The notes under the pieces: generated by a model
The model's input: the letters and a program-made list of their open reading frames with translations, nothing else
Told to the model about the DNA's origin: nothing
Database searches by the model: none
Program-made: the position numbers and the translations under genes
Shown here: positions 8,169 to 15,375 of the stretch, piece by piece
Layout: each line of letters begins with the position of its first letter
How positions within the stretch are numbered: the stretch's first letter is position 1
From: a virus
Strand: one strand, 5' to 3'
Length of the DNA stretch: 30,008 bases
Virus record (IMG/VR): IMGVR_UViG_3300017987_000046
Coordinates: 1-30,008 of that record

Positions 8169-8889
8169 ACGGCAAATCCAGAGTTGGGTGAAGACCACCC
8201 CACACGAAATAATCTATGTGGATGATTGCTGCCCACAGCAATCATATCAGGTAATCAATGAAGCGTGGAAGAAAAAACCCTTTCGGGTTCCCTACCGGAT
8301 TATCAGAAGCAAAAGGAATCTTGGCTTTGGTCAAGCTTGTAATCTTGGAGCGATACGGGCAAGCCACAACGAACACCTTTTGTTTTTGAATGCAGATACA
8401 ATGGTTCAAGCCGGATGGCTTGAACCATTGTTTAATTTAATCGAATCAGACCGGTTTGTAGGAGTGGTGGGAAATTGTCAATTGTTGAATGATACCAATA
8501 TTATTCTATCACTGGGGAGTGAATGGGACGGGGTAGCATTTCGACATATTGGCTTTACTCTTCACAATGGGAAACGATTGCAGCAACCTTACACCCTTTC
8601 TACTTTACCGGATGAATTAAAAAAACCGCAACAGGTCCAAATGGTCAATGCGTGCTGTCTGCTTATCCATCGGGCATTATTCGTTTACCTTAATGGTTTT
8701 GATCGGGGATATAGGATCGGCTATTGGGAAGATGCTGATTTGTGTATGAGGGTCAGAGAATTGGGATTTAAGATTATGGTTCATCCTGATTCGGTTATCC
8801 GCCATTTTCCCGGCCATGCGGGAAAATGGCAACACGAATTTGTAGATGATAATGCTAGATTATTCAGGAGCAGATGGATAGATAAGTAA
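8122..8889 (+). CDS. GT2-family glycosyltransferase
   Basis: A 255-residue GT-A enzyme: LSIVVPLYKSRKQV (2-15), IIYVDDCC (30-37) and RNLGFGQACNLGAIRA (65-80) are the nucleotide-sugar site; FLNADT (88-93, D92) is the DXD equivalent for the metal; YWEDADLCMRVRELGFKI (201-218) carries the usual acceptor-side ED motif. It resembles rhamnosyltransferase-type enzymes; the real sugar is unknown. The ATG at 8122 has AGGAG eight bases upstream, better than the TTG at 8116. It overlaps the GT9-like gene by 47 bases, so the two are co-translated. A hairpin sits at 8398-8431. Confidence 0.9.
   Translation: MLSIVVPLYKSRKQVRRQIQSWVKTTPHEIIYVDDCCPQQSYQVINEAWKKKPFRVPYRIIRSKRNLGFGQACNLGAIRASHNEHLLFLNADTMVQAGWLEPLFNLIESDRFVGVVGNCQLLNDTNIILSLGSEWDGVAFRHIGFTLHNGKRLQQPYTLSTLPDELKKPQQVQMVNACCLLIHRALFVYLNGFDRGYRIGYWEDADLCMRVRELGFKIMVHPDSVIRHFPGHAGKWQHEFVDDNARLFRSRWIDK
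8398..8431. repeat. Intragenic hairpin in GT2 gene
   Basis: A 15-bp perfect stem (8398-8412 with 8417-8431), loop GGAT, directly after the codons for the metal-binding NAD motif. Confidence 0.88.
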
Positions 8890-8923
8890 GGGGTTGGGGA
8901 AACACCTCTTATATTAGGTATAG

Positions 8924-8959
8924 CCCACTTCCCGCCGTTGGCGGGAAGTGGGTTTTTTT
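8924..8959 (+). terminator. Terminator between glycosyltransferases and capsid gene
   Basis: A 13-bp perfect stem (8924-8936 with 8940-8952), loop GTT, then seven T. It isolates capsid expression from the upstream glycosyltransferases and implies a separate capsid promoter in 8960-9060, which I could not pin down. Confidence 0.9.
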
Positions 8960-8968
8960 CATGCGCAA

Positions 8969-9072
8969 ATTTATTGTCTCACTTCTAAATATATTTGGAG
9001 ACCAAATCTTCGGAGCCGTTGCTGACCAGTTGAGTCCCAAACAACTAACTTTAGAAATAGGAGACAATAAAT
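8969..9072 (+). promoter_or_regulatory. Structured 5' leader of the major capsid gene
   Basis: Bases 8969-8980 pair with 9061-9072 (12 bp, reaching into the start codon). A second helix pairs 8983-8989 with 9050-9056 (7 bp). Inside, 8993-8998 pairs with 9002-9007 (loop AGA) and 9028-9032 pairs with 9042-9046. The result is a long closing stem with two inner hairpins. The Shine-Dalgarno AGGAGA (9059-9064) lies partly in the closing stem. This could control translation or protect the mRNA end. Confidence 0.6.
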
Positions 9073-10315
9073 GTCTTGGATCAATAAAAAAGAAAAAGCA
9101 GAACAACGAGCCAAGTTAGTAGAAGATGCTGGCAAGTTGTTAAAGGTGGCTCACTCTGAAAACCGTGAACTTACCAAAGAGGAAAATGAACAATTTGAAA
9201 AGCTGCATCAAGATGCAGACAAATTGTATGATGAAATCAGAACAATCCAAAAACAAGAGAAAGCCGAAAAGTCTTTAGAAGAAAGAATCGGCAAAGAAGA
9301 TGTAGAGACACCGGAGAAGAAAGACGGTGTATCTACCAGAGCATTTAGCAAATGGATTAGGCACGGCAACGAAGGTTTGACACCGGAAGAAAGAACTTCT
9401 TTGAATAACTTTCAATTGGAAATGCGGACAGTTTCCGGTTTGTCTTCCGAGACCGATTCAAGCGGCGGTTACTTCGTGGCTGAAGATTTTGCGAACACCT
9501 ATGTAGAGAAGCTAAAGGCATTTGGCGGTATTCGTGAAGCTGGTGCTACGGTGTTGGTTACCACTACCGGCTCTGACTTACCTGTTCCCAGCTTGGATGA
9601 TACTTCCAATACCGGCGAACTCACGGCCGAAAATTCGGCAGTAACAGACGATAGCACCTATGATCCTACATTTGGTTCTGTCACACTCCAAGCCTATATG
9701 TATGATTCAAAGGTAGTTCGTTGCCCATTACAGCTTCTACAGGATTCAGCATTTCCGGTAGAGTCCTGGCTTGCTGATATGCTGGCTACTCGTATTGGTA
9801 GAATCACCAATACGCATTTCACAACTGGAACAGGATCAGGCCAGGTAAGGGGCGTAGTAACTGCTTCCACTCTTGGAACTACCGCAGCTAGCGCAACGGC
9901 AGTAACGTATAACGAAATCTTGGCTCTGAAACACGCTGTCGATCCTGCCTACAGAGCTACAGCCAAATTTATGTTTAATGATACTACTCTATTGGCTGTG
10001 AAGAAATTGACGGACGGCAACGGTAATCCTTTATGGAATAGAGGCGATGTAAGCAAAGAGCAACCGCCAACTATTGATGGCAATTCTTACGTTATCAATC
10101 AAGATATGGCGGATATTGGATCGGCTGCGAAGCCAATCCTTTATGGTGATTTCTCTTACTATTGGGTAAGGGACGTTTCGGCTGTTCAAATGCTTAGACT
10201 TGTTGAAAGATATGCGGAATATCTGCAAGTTGGTTTCTTGTCATTCAGTAGGCATGACGGCGATTTGGTGAATAGCTCCGCTATCAAATACCTGTTAAAC
10301 GCCACCTCGGCGTAA
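9071..10315 (+). CDS. Major capsid protein, HK97 fold
   Basis: A 414-residue coat precursor. Residues 1 to about 118 form a charged coiled-coil scaffold (delta domain). The coat begins near RTVSGLSSETDSSGGYFVAEDF (119-140), the expected cleavage region for the protease. Later motifs AYMYDSKVVRCPLQLLQDS, FTTGTGSGQVRGVV and YGDFSYYWVRD are typical of the family. It forms the icosahedral shell. The ATG has a strong AGGAGA site, but that site is held in a predicted leader stem. Terminators on both sides (8924-8959 and 10343-10376) make it a separate transcription unit, as expected for the most abundant virion protein. Confidence 0.95.
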   Translation: MSWINKKEKAEQRAKLVEDAGKLLKVAHSENRELTKEENEQFEKLHQDADKLYDEIRTIQKQEKAEKSLEERIGKEDVETPEKKDGVSTRAFSKWIRHGNEGLTPEERTSLNNFQLEMRTVSGLSSETDSSGGYFVAEDFANTYVEKLKAFGGIREAGATVLVTTTGSDLPVPSLDDTSNTGELTAENSAVTDDSTYDPTFGSVTLQAYMYDSKVVRCPLQLLQDSAFPVESWLADMLATRIGRITNTHFTTGTGSGQVRGVVTASTLGTTAASATAVTYNEILALKHAVDPAYRATAKFMFNDTTLLAVKKLTDGNGNPLWNRGDVSKEQPPTIDGNSYVINQDMADIGSAAKPILYGDFSYYWVRDVSAVQMLRLVERYAEYLQVGFLSFSRHDGDLVNSSAIKYLLNATSA

Positions 10316-10342
10316 ATGTATGATGACCTCGTTTTTTTACTG

Positions 10343-10376
10343 CCCTTTTTCCCCTCGCGGGGAAAAAGGGTTTTTT
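10343..10376 (+). terminator. Terminator after the capsid gene
   Basis: A 12-bp perfect stem (10343-10354 with 10359-10370), loop TCGC, followed by six T. Confidence 0.9.
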
Positions 10377-10392
10377 ATTTATACATACAAGT

Positions 10393-10596
10393 ATGAAGAA
10401 ATACAAGTTCATTGAATCAATTGCAAGCCCTACGTGGTCGTATCGTGTTGGGCAAGTTGTGGAAGAAAAGAATATTCCTTCCGACATTCTAGCGATTATC
10501 AAAGGTGGTGGTCTTGCCGTTGAAATAGCAACCGCAGAACCGGAGGTAGAAACAACGGCAAGAAAGAGCAGAAGGAAGAAAGTAAATGGGAACTAA
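10393..10596 (+). CDS. Small hypothetical protein between capsid and connector (67 aa)
   Basis: Basic C-terminus (ARKSRRKKVNGN) after a compact N-terminal part, FIESIASPTWSYRVGQVVEEKNIPSDILAIIKGGGLAVEI. Small proteins with a 'VGQVV...I...GLA' pattern are common directly after HK97 capsid genes and probably help head completion; the exact role is not known to me. The start follows the capsid terminator by 17 bases and lacks a clear Shine-Dalgarno site. It overlaps the connector gene by 11 bases. Confidence 0.75.
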   Translation: MKKYKFIESIASPTWSYRVGQVVEEKNIPSDILAIIKGGGLAVEIATAEPEVETTARKSRRKKVNGN

Positions 10597-11158
10597 TCTA
10601 ATTACTCCACCTACTTTGCTCCCGGTGGAAGTGTGCGAACAAAAGGACCATTGCGGAGTGGATGGAACGGATCAAGATAATCTAATTCAATCCTGCATTA
10701 AAGACGCTACTGACTATGTTCAACGGGCAAGTGGAAGGCAGTTAATGACAGCCACTTACCGCAAATCACTTGATGAATTTCCCGATGAAATCATCCTAGA
10801 CCATCCACCGCTACAGAGCATTACCACAATTACCTATACCGATACAGATGGCGAAAGCCAAACATTAGACGCAAGTGATTATCAGGTTGATACGCATAGC
10901 ATTAAAGGAAAAGTTGTTCCGGCATACGGAACAACTTTTCCGAATACCAGAGCGATCCCTAATGCGGTTCAGGTGACATACGTTTGCGGCTACACAAGCC
11001 GATCTAATGTTCCTGATGCTGCGAAGCGGGCTATCAGGTTTCTTGCAGCGCATTACTTTGAGAACCGGGAAGCGGTAGTTACAGGCACGATTACAAGCAC
11101 CATCCCGCTTGCTGTGGATAGTCTGATTGCCTCCATTTCGATACCGGAGGTGATATGA
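10586..11158 (+). CDS. Head-tail connector, HK97 gp6-like
   Basis: A 190-residue helical adaptor that sits under the portal. Motifs: TPPTLLPVEVCEQ, DNLIQSCIKDATDYVQRASGRQLMTATY, LDHPPLQSITTITY, VQVTYVCGY and VPDAAKRAIRFLAAHYFENRE. These match the gp6/gp15 connector family in order and length. It overlaps the previous gene by 11 bases and the next by four (ATGA). A perfect 15-bp hairpin lies inside at 10907-10941. Confidence 0.9.
   Translation: MGTNLITPPTLLPVEVCEQKDHCGVDGTDQDNLIQSCIKDATDYVQRASGRQLMTATYRKSLDEFPDEIILDHPPLQSITTITYTDTDGESQTLDASDYQVDTHSIKGKVVPAYGTTFPNTRAIPNAVQVTYVCGYTSRSNVPDAAKRAIRFLAAHYFENREAVVTGTITSTIPLAVDSLIASISIPEVI
10907..10941. repeat. Intragenic hairpin in connector gene
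   Basis: A 15-bp perfect stem (10907-10921 with 10927-10941) with a 5-base loop. Unlike most others here, the purine-rich arm comes first. Confidence 0.88.
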
Positions 11159-11475
11159 GGGCGGGAAGGTTACGGCATAGAGTGATTATCCAAGAGCCTA
11201 CAGCAGGCACACCGGATGCGTTCAATGAGTCCACCGATACGTGGTCAACTTTCGCAACGGTGTGGGCAGAAGTAAAACCTTTGAACGCAAACGAGAATAT
11301 CAGGAATGAACAGGTGGTTATGGATGCTACGCACATCATTACTATTCGCCACCTGTCCGGCATTACTCCCGATATGCGTATCAGCTTTGACAGCAGGACA
11401 TTTAATATTTCGTCAATTATCAATGTTTTTGAACGGAACAAAGAAATACAATTGGTCTGTAAAGAGGAAGTATGA
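11155..11475 (+). CDS. Head-tail joining (adaptor) protein
   Basis: A 106-residue protein starting MRAGRLRHRVIIQEPT, the hallmark opening of SPP1 gp16/HK97 stopper-type joining proteins (Phage_H_T_join). It continues with WSTFATVWAEVKPL and HIITIRHLSGITPDMRISF. It closes the connector channel and links head to tail. ATGA overlap with the connector and four-base overlap with the following gene indicate tight coupling. Confidence 0.92.
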   Translation: MRAGRLRHRVIIQEPTAGTPDAFNESTDTWSTFATVWAEVKPLNANENIRNEQVVMDATHIITIRHLSGITPDMRISFDSRTFNISSIINVFERNKEIQLVCKEEV

Positions 11476-11915
11476 TTGACATTAAGGTAAAAGGGCAAAG
11501 AAGATTACTGCGGAAGTTTAATCGGTTGCCTAGTCGGGTTCAAAAAAGAGTGCTGCGCCAAGCGGTGAAGGCGGCAGGAAAACCGGTAATCAAAGCAGCA
11601 AGAGCCAAATGCCCAACCGAAAGCAAGCTGTTAAAGAAATCAATCGGTAGCAAGGTCAAGGTGTATCGGACTAGTGGAACCATAGTTTTAATAATTGGAC
11701 CCAGAACGAATTATTCTGGCGAATTTGAGGGGAAGAAAAGAAATCCGAAAAATTATGCTCATTTGGTGCATGATGGCTTTACAACACGAGACGGCAGATT
11801 TGTTAAGGGAACCCCCTTTCTAAAGGCGGCCCACAAAGAGCAAAAGAATCAGGCAATCGCCATAATGAAAACGAAGTTGAGGGACGGAGTAACCAAAGCT
11901 TGGAAGGAAAGATAA
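11472..11915 (+). CDS. Tail-completion protein, HK97 gp10-like
   Basis: A 147-residue basic protein: IDIKVKGQRRLLRKFNRLPSRVQKRVLRQAVKAAGKPV, then ARAKCPTESKLLKKSI and HLVHDGFTTRDGRFVKGTPFLKAAH. The late YAHLVHDG and GTPFLKAA motifs are diagnostic of the HK97 gp10 family that terminates the tail tube. It lies in the usual order between the joining protein and the DUF3168-like protein. Confidence 0.92.
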   Translation: MIDIKVKGQRRLLRKFNRLPSRVQKRVLRQAVKAAGKPVIKAARAKCPTESKLLKKSIGSKVKVYRTSGTIVLIIGPRTNYSGEFEGKKRNPKNYAHLVHDGFTTRDGRFVKGTPFLKAAHKEQKNQAIAIMKTKLRDGVTKAWKER

Positions 11916-11922
11916 ATACAGC

Positions 11923-12333
11923 ATGATTAAAAAGGGGCTTATTACATTACTAGAAGCAGATAACGACATTACCACGATTGTCTCTACTCGCATCTATGTA
12001 GATCGAATACCGCAAAGCGGCTCTTCTCCTTGTGTGGTCTTATCCACGAGCGGAACCGAAAGAGTCTGGAGCAATGACGGACCCACCGGCATTCCCACAG
12101 CTTCAATAGAAATTGATTGCTTTTCTGAAACGTATTTACAAGCAATCACCATTGCCGATGAAATCCGGCTTTGTTTGGACGGCTACACCGGATCGGTAGG
12201 AAGCCAGACTATTCACGCTTGCTTTTTAGAAAATCAGGTTGACCTATCCGACAACGTGGAACCTGGAACGGATATAGCCGTCTACCGGATACGTCTTTCT
12301 TTTGCCGTCCATTTCGTGGAAGCCACTTCATAA
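11923..12333 (+). CDS. Tail terminator-like protein (DUF3168)
   Basis: A 136-residue protein with the DUF3168 pattern: MIKKGLITLLEADNDITTIV, RIYVDRIPQSGSSPCVVLS, TASIEIDCFSETYLQAITIADEIRLCLDGY, and a final IAVYRIRLSFAVHF strand. These proteins resemble lambda gpU-type tail terminators. The gap to the upstream gene is seven bases and the ATG at 11923 has no strong Shine-Dalgarno site, so coupling to the upstream gene is likely. Confidence 0.88.
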   Translation: MIKKGLITLLEADNDITTIVSTRIYVDRIPQSGSSPCVVLSTSGTERVWSNDGPTGIPTASIEIDCFSETYLQAITIADEIRLCLDGYTGSVGSQTIHACFLENQVDLSDNVEPGTDIAVYRIRLSFAVHFVEATS

Positions 12334-12343
12334 AAATTCATCC

Positions 12344-12383
12344 TACCTCACTAAATAGAGTAGACCATTTATTTAGTGAGGTA
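12344..12383 (+). promoter_or_regulatory. Hairpin enclosing the ribosome-binding site of the tail tube gene
   Basis: A perfect 13-bp stem (12344-12356 with 12371-12383) with a 14-base loop ends five bases before the ATG at 12389. The only Shine-Dalgarno match, TGAGG at 12377-12381, is inside the right arm, so the fold would hide it. The stem is A/T-rich and has no T run right after it, so it is not a good terminator. Confidence 0.7.
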
Positions 12384-12388
12384 TTTTA

Positions 12389-12799
12389 ATGGCTTCTGAC
12401 GGAATGAAAGGATTTGGAACAACGATCAAATATGCGGCTGTGGGAGTCACCCCAGACACTTTAATCGCCCAAGTGATGGACGTTTCTGGTCCTAGTATAG
12501 CGGTAGATGATGTAGAAATAACGAACAATGACTCACCTTCTGAATACAAAGAATATGTCCCCGGCTTGAAAGACGGCGGGGAAGTTAGCTTTGACATTAT
12601 CTATGAAGAGAGTCAATGTAGCACTCTATACGGCCTAGTAGGCACAAAAAAGGATTGGAGAATTACAAAGCCAGATAATAGTTATATTGGTTTTACTGGC
12701 TACATCAAGGGATTAGGGGACGAAACCCCTATGAATGATGCTGTGAAGAACAGCATTACAATTAAAATAACCGGCGCTCCAACCTTTACTAGTGCGTAA
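12389..12799 (+). CDS. Major tail tube protein
   Basis: A 136-residue protein with the order expected of siphovirus tube proteins: MKGFGTTIKYAAVGVTPDTLIAQVMDVSGPSIAVDDVEITNNDSP, then LKDGGEVSFDIIYEES, YIGFTGYIKGLGDETPMNDAVKNSITIKITGAPTF. The 'DVEITN' and 'NDAVKNSITIKITG' parts are typical of lambda gpV-N/HK97 tube proteins. It polymerises as hexameric rings around the tape measure. It sits between tail completion and chaperone genes and its Shine-Dalgarno site is inside a hairpin. Confidence 0.9.
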   Translation: MASDGMKGFGTTIKYAAVGVTPDTLIAQVMDVSGPSIAVDDVEITNNDSPSEYKEYVPGLKDGGEVSFDIIYEESQCSTLYGLVGTKKDWRITKPDNSYIGFTGYIKGLGDETPMNDAVKNSITIKITGAPTFTSA

Positions 12800-12801
12800 T
12801 T

Positions 12802-13164
12802 ATGGCGTTAAAAGATAAGATTCTCAATTGTGATGATTTGAAAAAAGAAACACTCCGCATAGATCAATGGGGTGTCTCTGTTGTGGTCCGTGAATTGAAC
12901 GCTAAAGAGCGGTCATGGGTTTTTGAAATCCTGGAAAAATACAAGAATGACCCGCTTGCGATCAAAGAAATGGATGCAAAGGTAGCTATCAAATGCCTCT
13001 TGGATGAAGAGGGTTCACCGGTCTTTGAGGAAAAAGACCTTCCCGAACTACTCAAGAAATCCGGTCAAGTTATCTCTGATGTTCTTGACGTTGTTTGGCG
13101 CTTGTCTGGGTTTGACGATAAAAAAAAAGACTCACCACAGAGCAACGATTCAAATTTAGATTAG
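12802..13164 (+). CDS. Tail assembly chaperone, short form (gpG analogue)
   Basis: A 120-residue protein directly after the tube gene, starting MALKDKILNCDDLKKETLRIDQWGVSVVVRELNAKERSWVFEI, which matches tail chaperone N-domains. It binds the tape measure and recruits tube subunits during tail assembly and is absent from the virion in known systems. Its last 11 residues are read beyond a run of nine A (13120-13128), where a fraction of ribosomes are expected to shift to -1 and make the long form. Confidence 0.88.
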   Translation: MALKDKILNCDDLKKETLRIDQWGVSVVVRELNAKERSWVFEILEKYKNDPLAIKEMDAKVAIKCLLDEEGSPVFEEKDLPELLKKSGQVISDVLDVVWRLSGFDDKKKDSPQSNDSNLD

Positions 13165-13442
13165 CTCGTGTTCTCAAAATGACCGTTGCCGAATTGGATA
13201 ACCGGATGGGATCAAGCGAGTATCAGCAATGGATGGAGTATCTCTCCGCAGAACCTACCTTAGAAGAGAGAACCGATATTCAAGCAGCTACAATCGCTAC
13301 AGCAATATACCGAAGTGTCGGGGCAAAGGTGGACATAAATAAATTCCTTCCACGATATGAGACAGACGGCTTAGATCGGGAATATCCAACACAAGAGGAA
13401 CTAAGCGATAAGCTGGAAAACATATTTGGTAAGTTTAATTAA
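12802..13442 (+). CDS. Tail assembly chaperone, long form by -1 frameshift (gpGT analogue)
   Basis: The zero frame is read from 12802 to 13128 (109 codons). A -1 slip on A AAA AAA at 13122-13128 continues as RLTTEQRFKFRLARVLKMTV, AELDNRMGSSEYQQWMEYLS to the stop at 13442, giving about 213 residues. The second part is the canonical gpT-like domain and has no good independent start: the only nearby ATG (13179) lies inside the conserved region and lacks a Shine-Dalgarno site. The long form connects tape measure and tube in other siphoviruses. Confidence 0.85.
13122..13128 (+). other. Programmed -1 ribosomal frameshift site
   Basis: The slippery heptamer A AAA AAA is in the correct phase for a -1 shift and is followed by G, within an uninterrupted run of nine A. 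The -1 frame is open from here to 13442. A different recoding (such as -2 or +1) would not reach that frame. Confidence 0.85.
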
Positions 13443-13474
13443 GCCCCTTTTCGCCTTTAGGCGAAAAGGGGCTT
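13441..13474 (+). terminator. Hairpin after tail chaperone genes
   Basis: A 15-bp perfect stem (13441-13455 with 13460-13474), loop TTTA, beginning in the chaperone stop codon. The following stretch is only moderately T-rich (TTCTCTCTTCT), so termination may be partial. Confidence 0.75.
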
Positions 13475-13492
13475 CTCTCTTCTATATACCTT

Positions 13493-15367
13493 ATGGCATC
13501 AATCGCAAATTTATCAGTTATCTTAACAGCGAATACCACAAAGTTTTCAAACGCTTTTAAGAAGCAAACGAAAACGATAAACCTTTTCGGCTCCTCCGTT
13601 TCTTCTCTTGTTACAAGGTTGGCAAGCATTACCGGTGCAATCAAACTTGGGCAAATGGTCCACGAAGTAGATACAGCAATGCATTCATCCCTGGCAATCA
13701 TGGGAGACGTATCGGAGCAAATGAAGACCCAAATGATTGGGGTGGCAAATGAAATCGCTAAGGGAACACGATACAGCACCGCAGAAGCAGCGAAAGCATA
13801 TTACTACTTGGCATCGGCTGGTCTATCGGCGGCACAATCAATCAAGTCTCTTTCAACGGTAGCCACCTTTGCACAAGCGGGTATGTTCGACCTTTCAACG
13901 GCAACGGACCTTCTCACAGATACCCAAATGGCTATGGGTTTGGCATCGAAAGATACCTATGAAAATCTTTGGAGAATGAAACGTGTGGGCGATGTTTTGG
14001 TGAAAGCCAACGTCTTATCAAATGCAAGTGTTCAACAATTCTCGGAATCATTGACCAACAAGGCCGCCGCATCGGCGGTTAGATTCGGGCAGAGTATTGA
14101 ACAAGCAACCGCAGTTTTAGCGGCCTTTGCTTCACGGGGTATTAAAGGAGCCGATGCAGGAACACAATACGATATTATCCTTCGCAACCTTTCAATTAAG
14201 GCAAACGAAAATGCAGTGGCATTTAAGGCGGCGGGTGTAGAAGTTTATGATTCGGCAGGCAAGTTCCGTTTCTTGGGTGATATTGTTGCCGACTTAGAAC
14301 AATCATTAGAAGGTCTAAGCGACCAACAGAAGGTAAGCCAGTTAATGGCTATGGGATTTACTGCTAAAACCATTTCCTCAACAAGCGCTCTTATGGGTAT
14401 GTCCGGTGCAATAACGGATTACCATAATAAATTGCAGGATGCTAAGGGGACAATGGAAGAGGTATCAGAAAAGCAATTGCCGGAAATTACCAAAGGATGG
14501 GAGCGGCTGAAAGCGGCAGCTACCGAAACCGGAGGCATTCTGAATAACACGCTAAATGCTATGGGGCAGGTAATGACCATTGCCGGTCAAGTGTTGGGCG
14601 GCGGTCCAAAGTCTTTGGGATCATTGACCTCTTTGAGAAAAGAAGAAAAGCAGAAAGCGAAAGAACTATTTGAGAAGGGATTAAAACCGGAAGAGGTGGC
14701 GAAGGAGTTGGGTCTTCCGATAAAAGAAATTGCGGGGCAGCTACGCACGATATGGGATAAGGTTGATGTTAAAAAAGCACCTGAACCACCAAAGGCGTTA
14801 ATATCGGAAGACGTAATTAGCAATTTGGAGCAAGCTGAAAAGAAGATTGATAGCGTGAAATCAAAAGTCTATACGCTCACGGATGTATTAAATGGATTTG
14901 GTGTGTCAAATGACAAGCTAAGCCGGTTGGGTGATATTGGAAAACGATTTATGGAAGGTGCTGCGGATGCCTACACAAAAGCAAAAGAAAAGCAAAACGA
15001 ACATAATAAACTGATGGAACATTATCAGGACAGGGCAAAGAGAATATTCGACCAAACCCGAACACCACTTGAAAAGTTCAATTCCACAATGGACGAGTTG
15101 AATAACTTGCTGCAAATGGGTGAAATTTCTTGGGACACATACGGCAGAGCAAAGAAAGCAGCATTAGAACAATTAGATGCGGGTGGTCCGACCGGTGGTC
15201 CGCAAATGTTGGAAGCAGGTAGCGCCGCGGCACAAAGGTTTGTGTATATGCAGCAAAGAGGCGGCAATACCGTAGAAGATCGGCAGTTATCGGTCCAACA
15301 GGAAATAGCCACAAATACACTAACAATAGCAACAAGATTAAAAAGTTCTGAATACGATCTAGATTAA
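13493..15367 (+). CDS. Tail tape measure protein
   Basis: A 624-residue protein with a TP901-type tape measure core: VHEVDTAMHSSLAIMGDVS, ANEIAKGTRYSTAEAAKAYYYLASAGLSAAQS, LLTDTQMAMGL, VGDVLVKANVLSNASVQQFSESL and AAFASRGIKGADAGTQYD. The C-terminal half is a charged coiled coil. Its length sets tail length; at about 1.5 angstrom per residue this predicts a tail near 90 nm. It follows the chaperone pair, as usual. No peptidase or lysozyme domain is visible, unlike some larger tape measures. The start has no clear Shine-Dalgarno site. Confidence 0.93.
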   Translation: MASIANLSVILTANTTKFSNAFKKQTKTINLFGSSVSSLVTRLASITGAIKLGQMVHEVDTAMHSSLAIMGDVSEQMKTQMIGVANEIAKGTRYSTAEAAKAYYYLASAGLSAAQSIKSLSTVATFAQAGMFDLSTATDLLTDTQMAMGLASKDTYENLWRMKRVGDVLVKANVLSNASVQQFSESLTNKAAASAVRFGQSIEQATAVLAAFASRGIKGADAGTQYDIILRNLSIKANENAVAFKAAGVEVYDSAGKFRFLGDIVADLEQSLEGLSDQQKVSQLMAMGFTAKTISSTSALMGMSGAITDYHNKLQDAKGTMEEVSEKQLPEITKGWERLKAAATETGGILNNTLNAMGQVMTIAGQVLGGGPKSLGSLTSLRKEEKQKAKELFEKGLKPEEVAKELGLPIKEIAGQLRTIWDKVDVKKAPEPPKALISEDVISNLEQAEKKIDSVKSKVYTLTDVLNGFGVSNDKLSRLGDIGKRFMEGAADAYTKAKEKQNEHNKLMEHYQDRAKRIFDQTRTPLEKFNSTMDELNNLLQMGEISWDTYGRAKKAALEQLDAGGPTGGPQMLEAGSAAAQRFVYMQQRGGNTVEDRQLSVQQEIATNTLTIATRLKSSEYDLD

Positions 15368-15375
15368 GGGGGCTT

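Noticed and set aside
13179-13442. Independent small gene downstream of the tail chaperone
   Set aside because: It is the -1 frameshift extension; conserved residues begin upstream of its first ATG.
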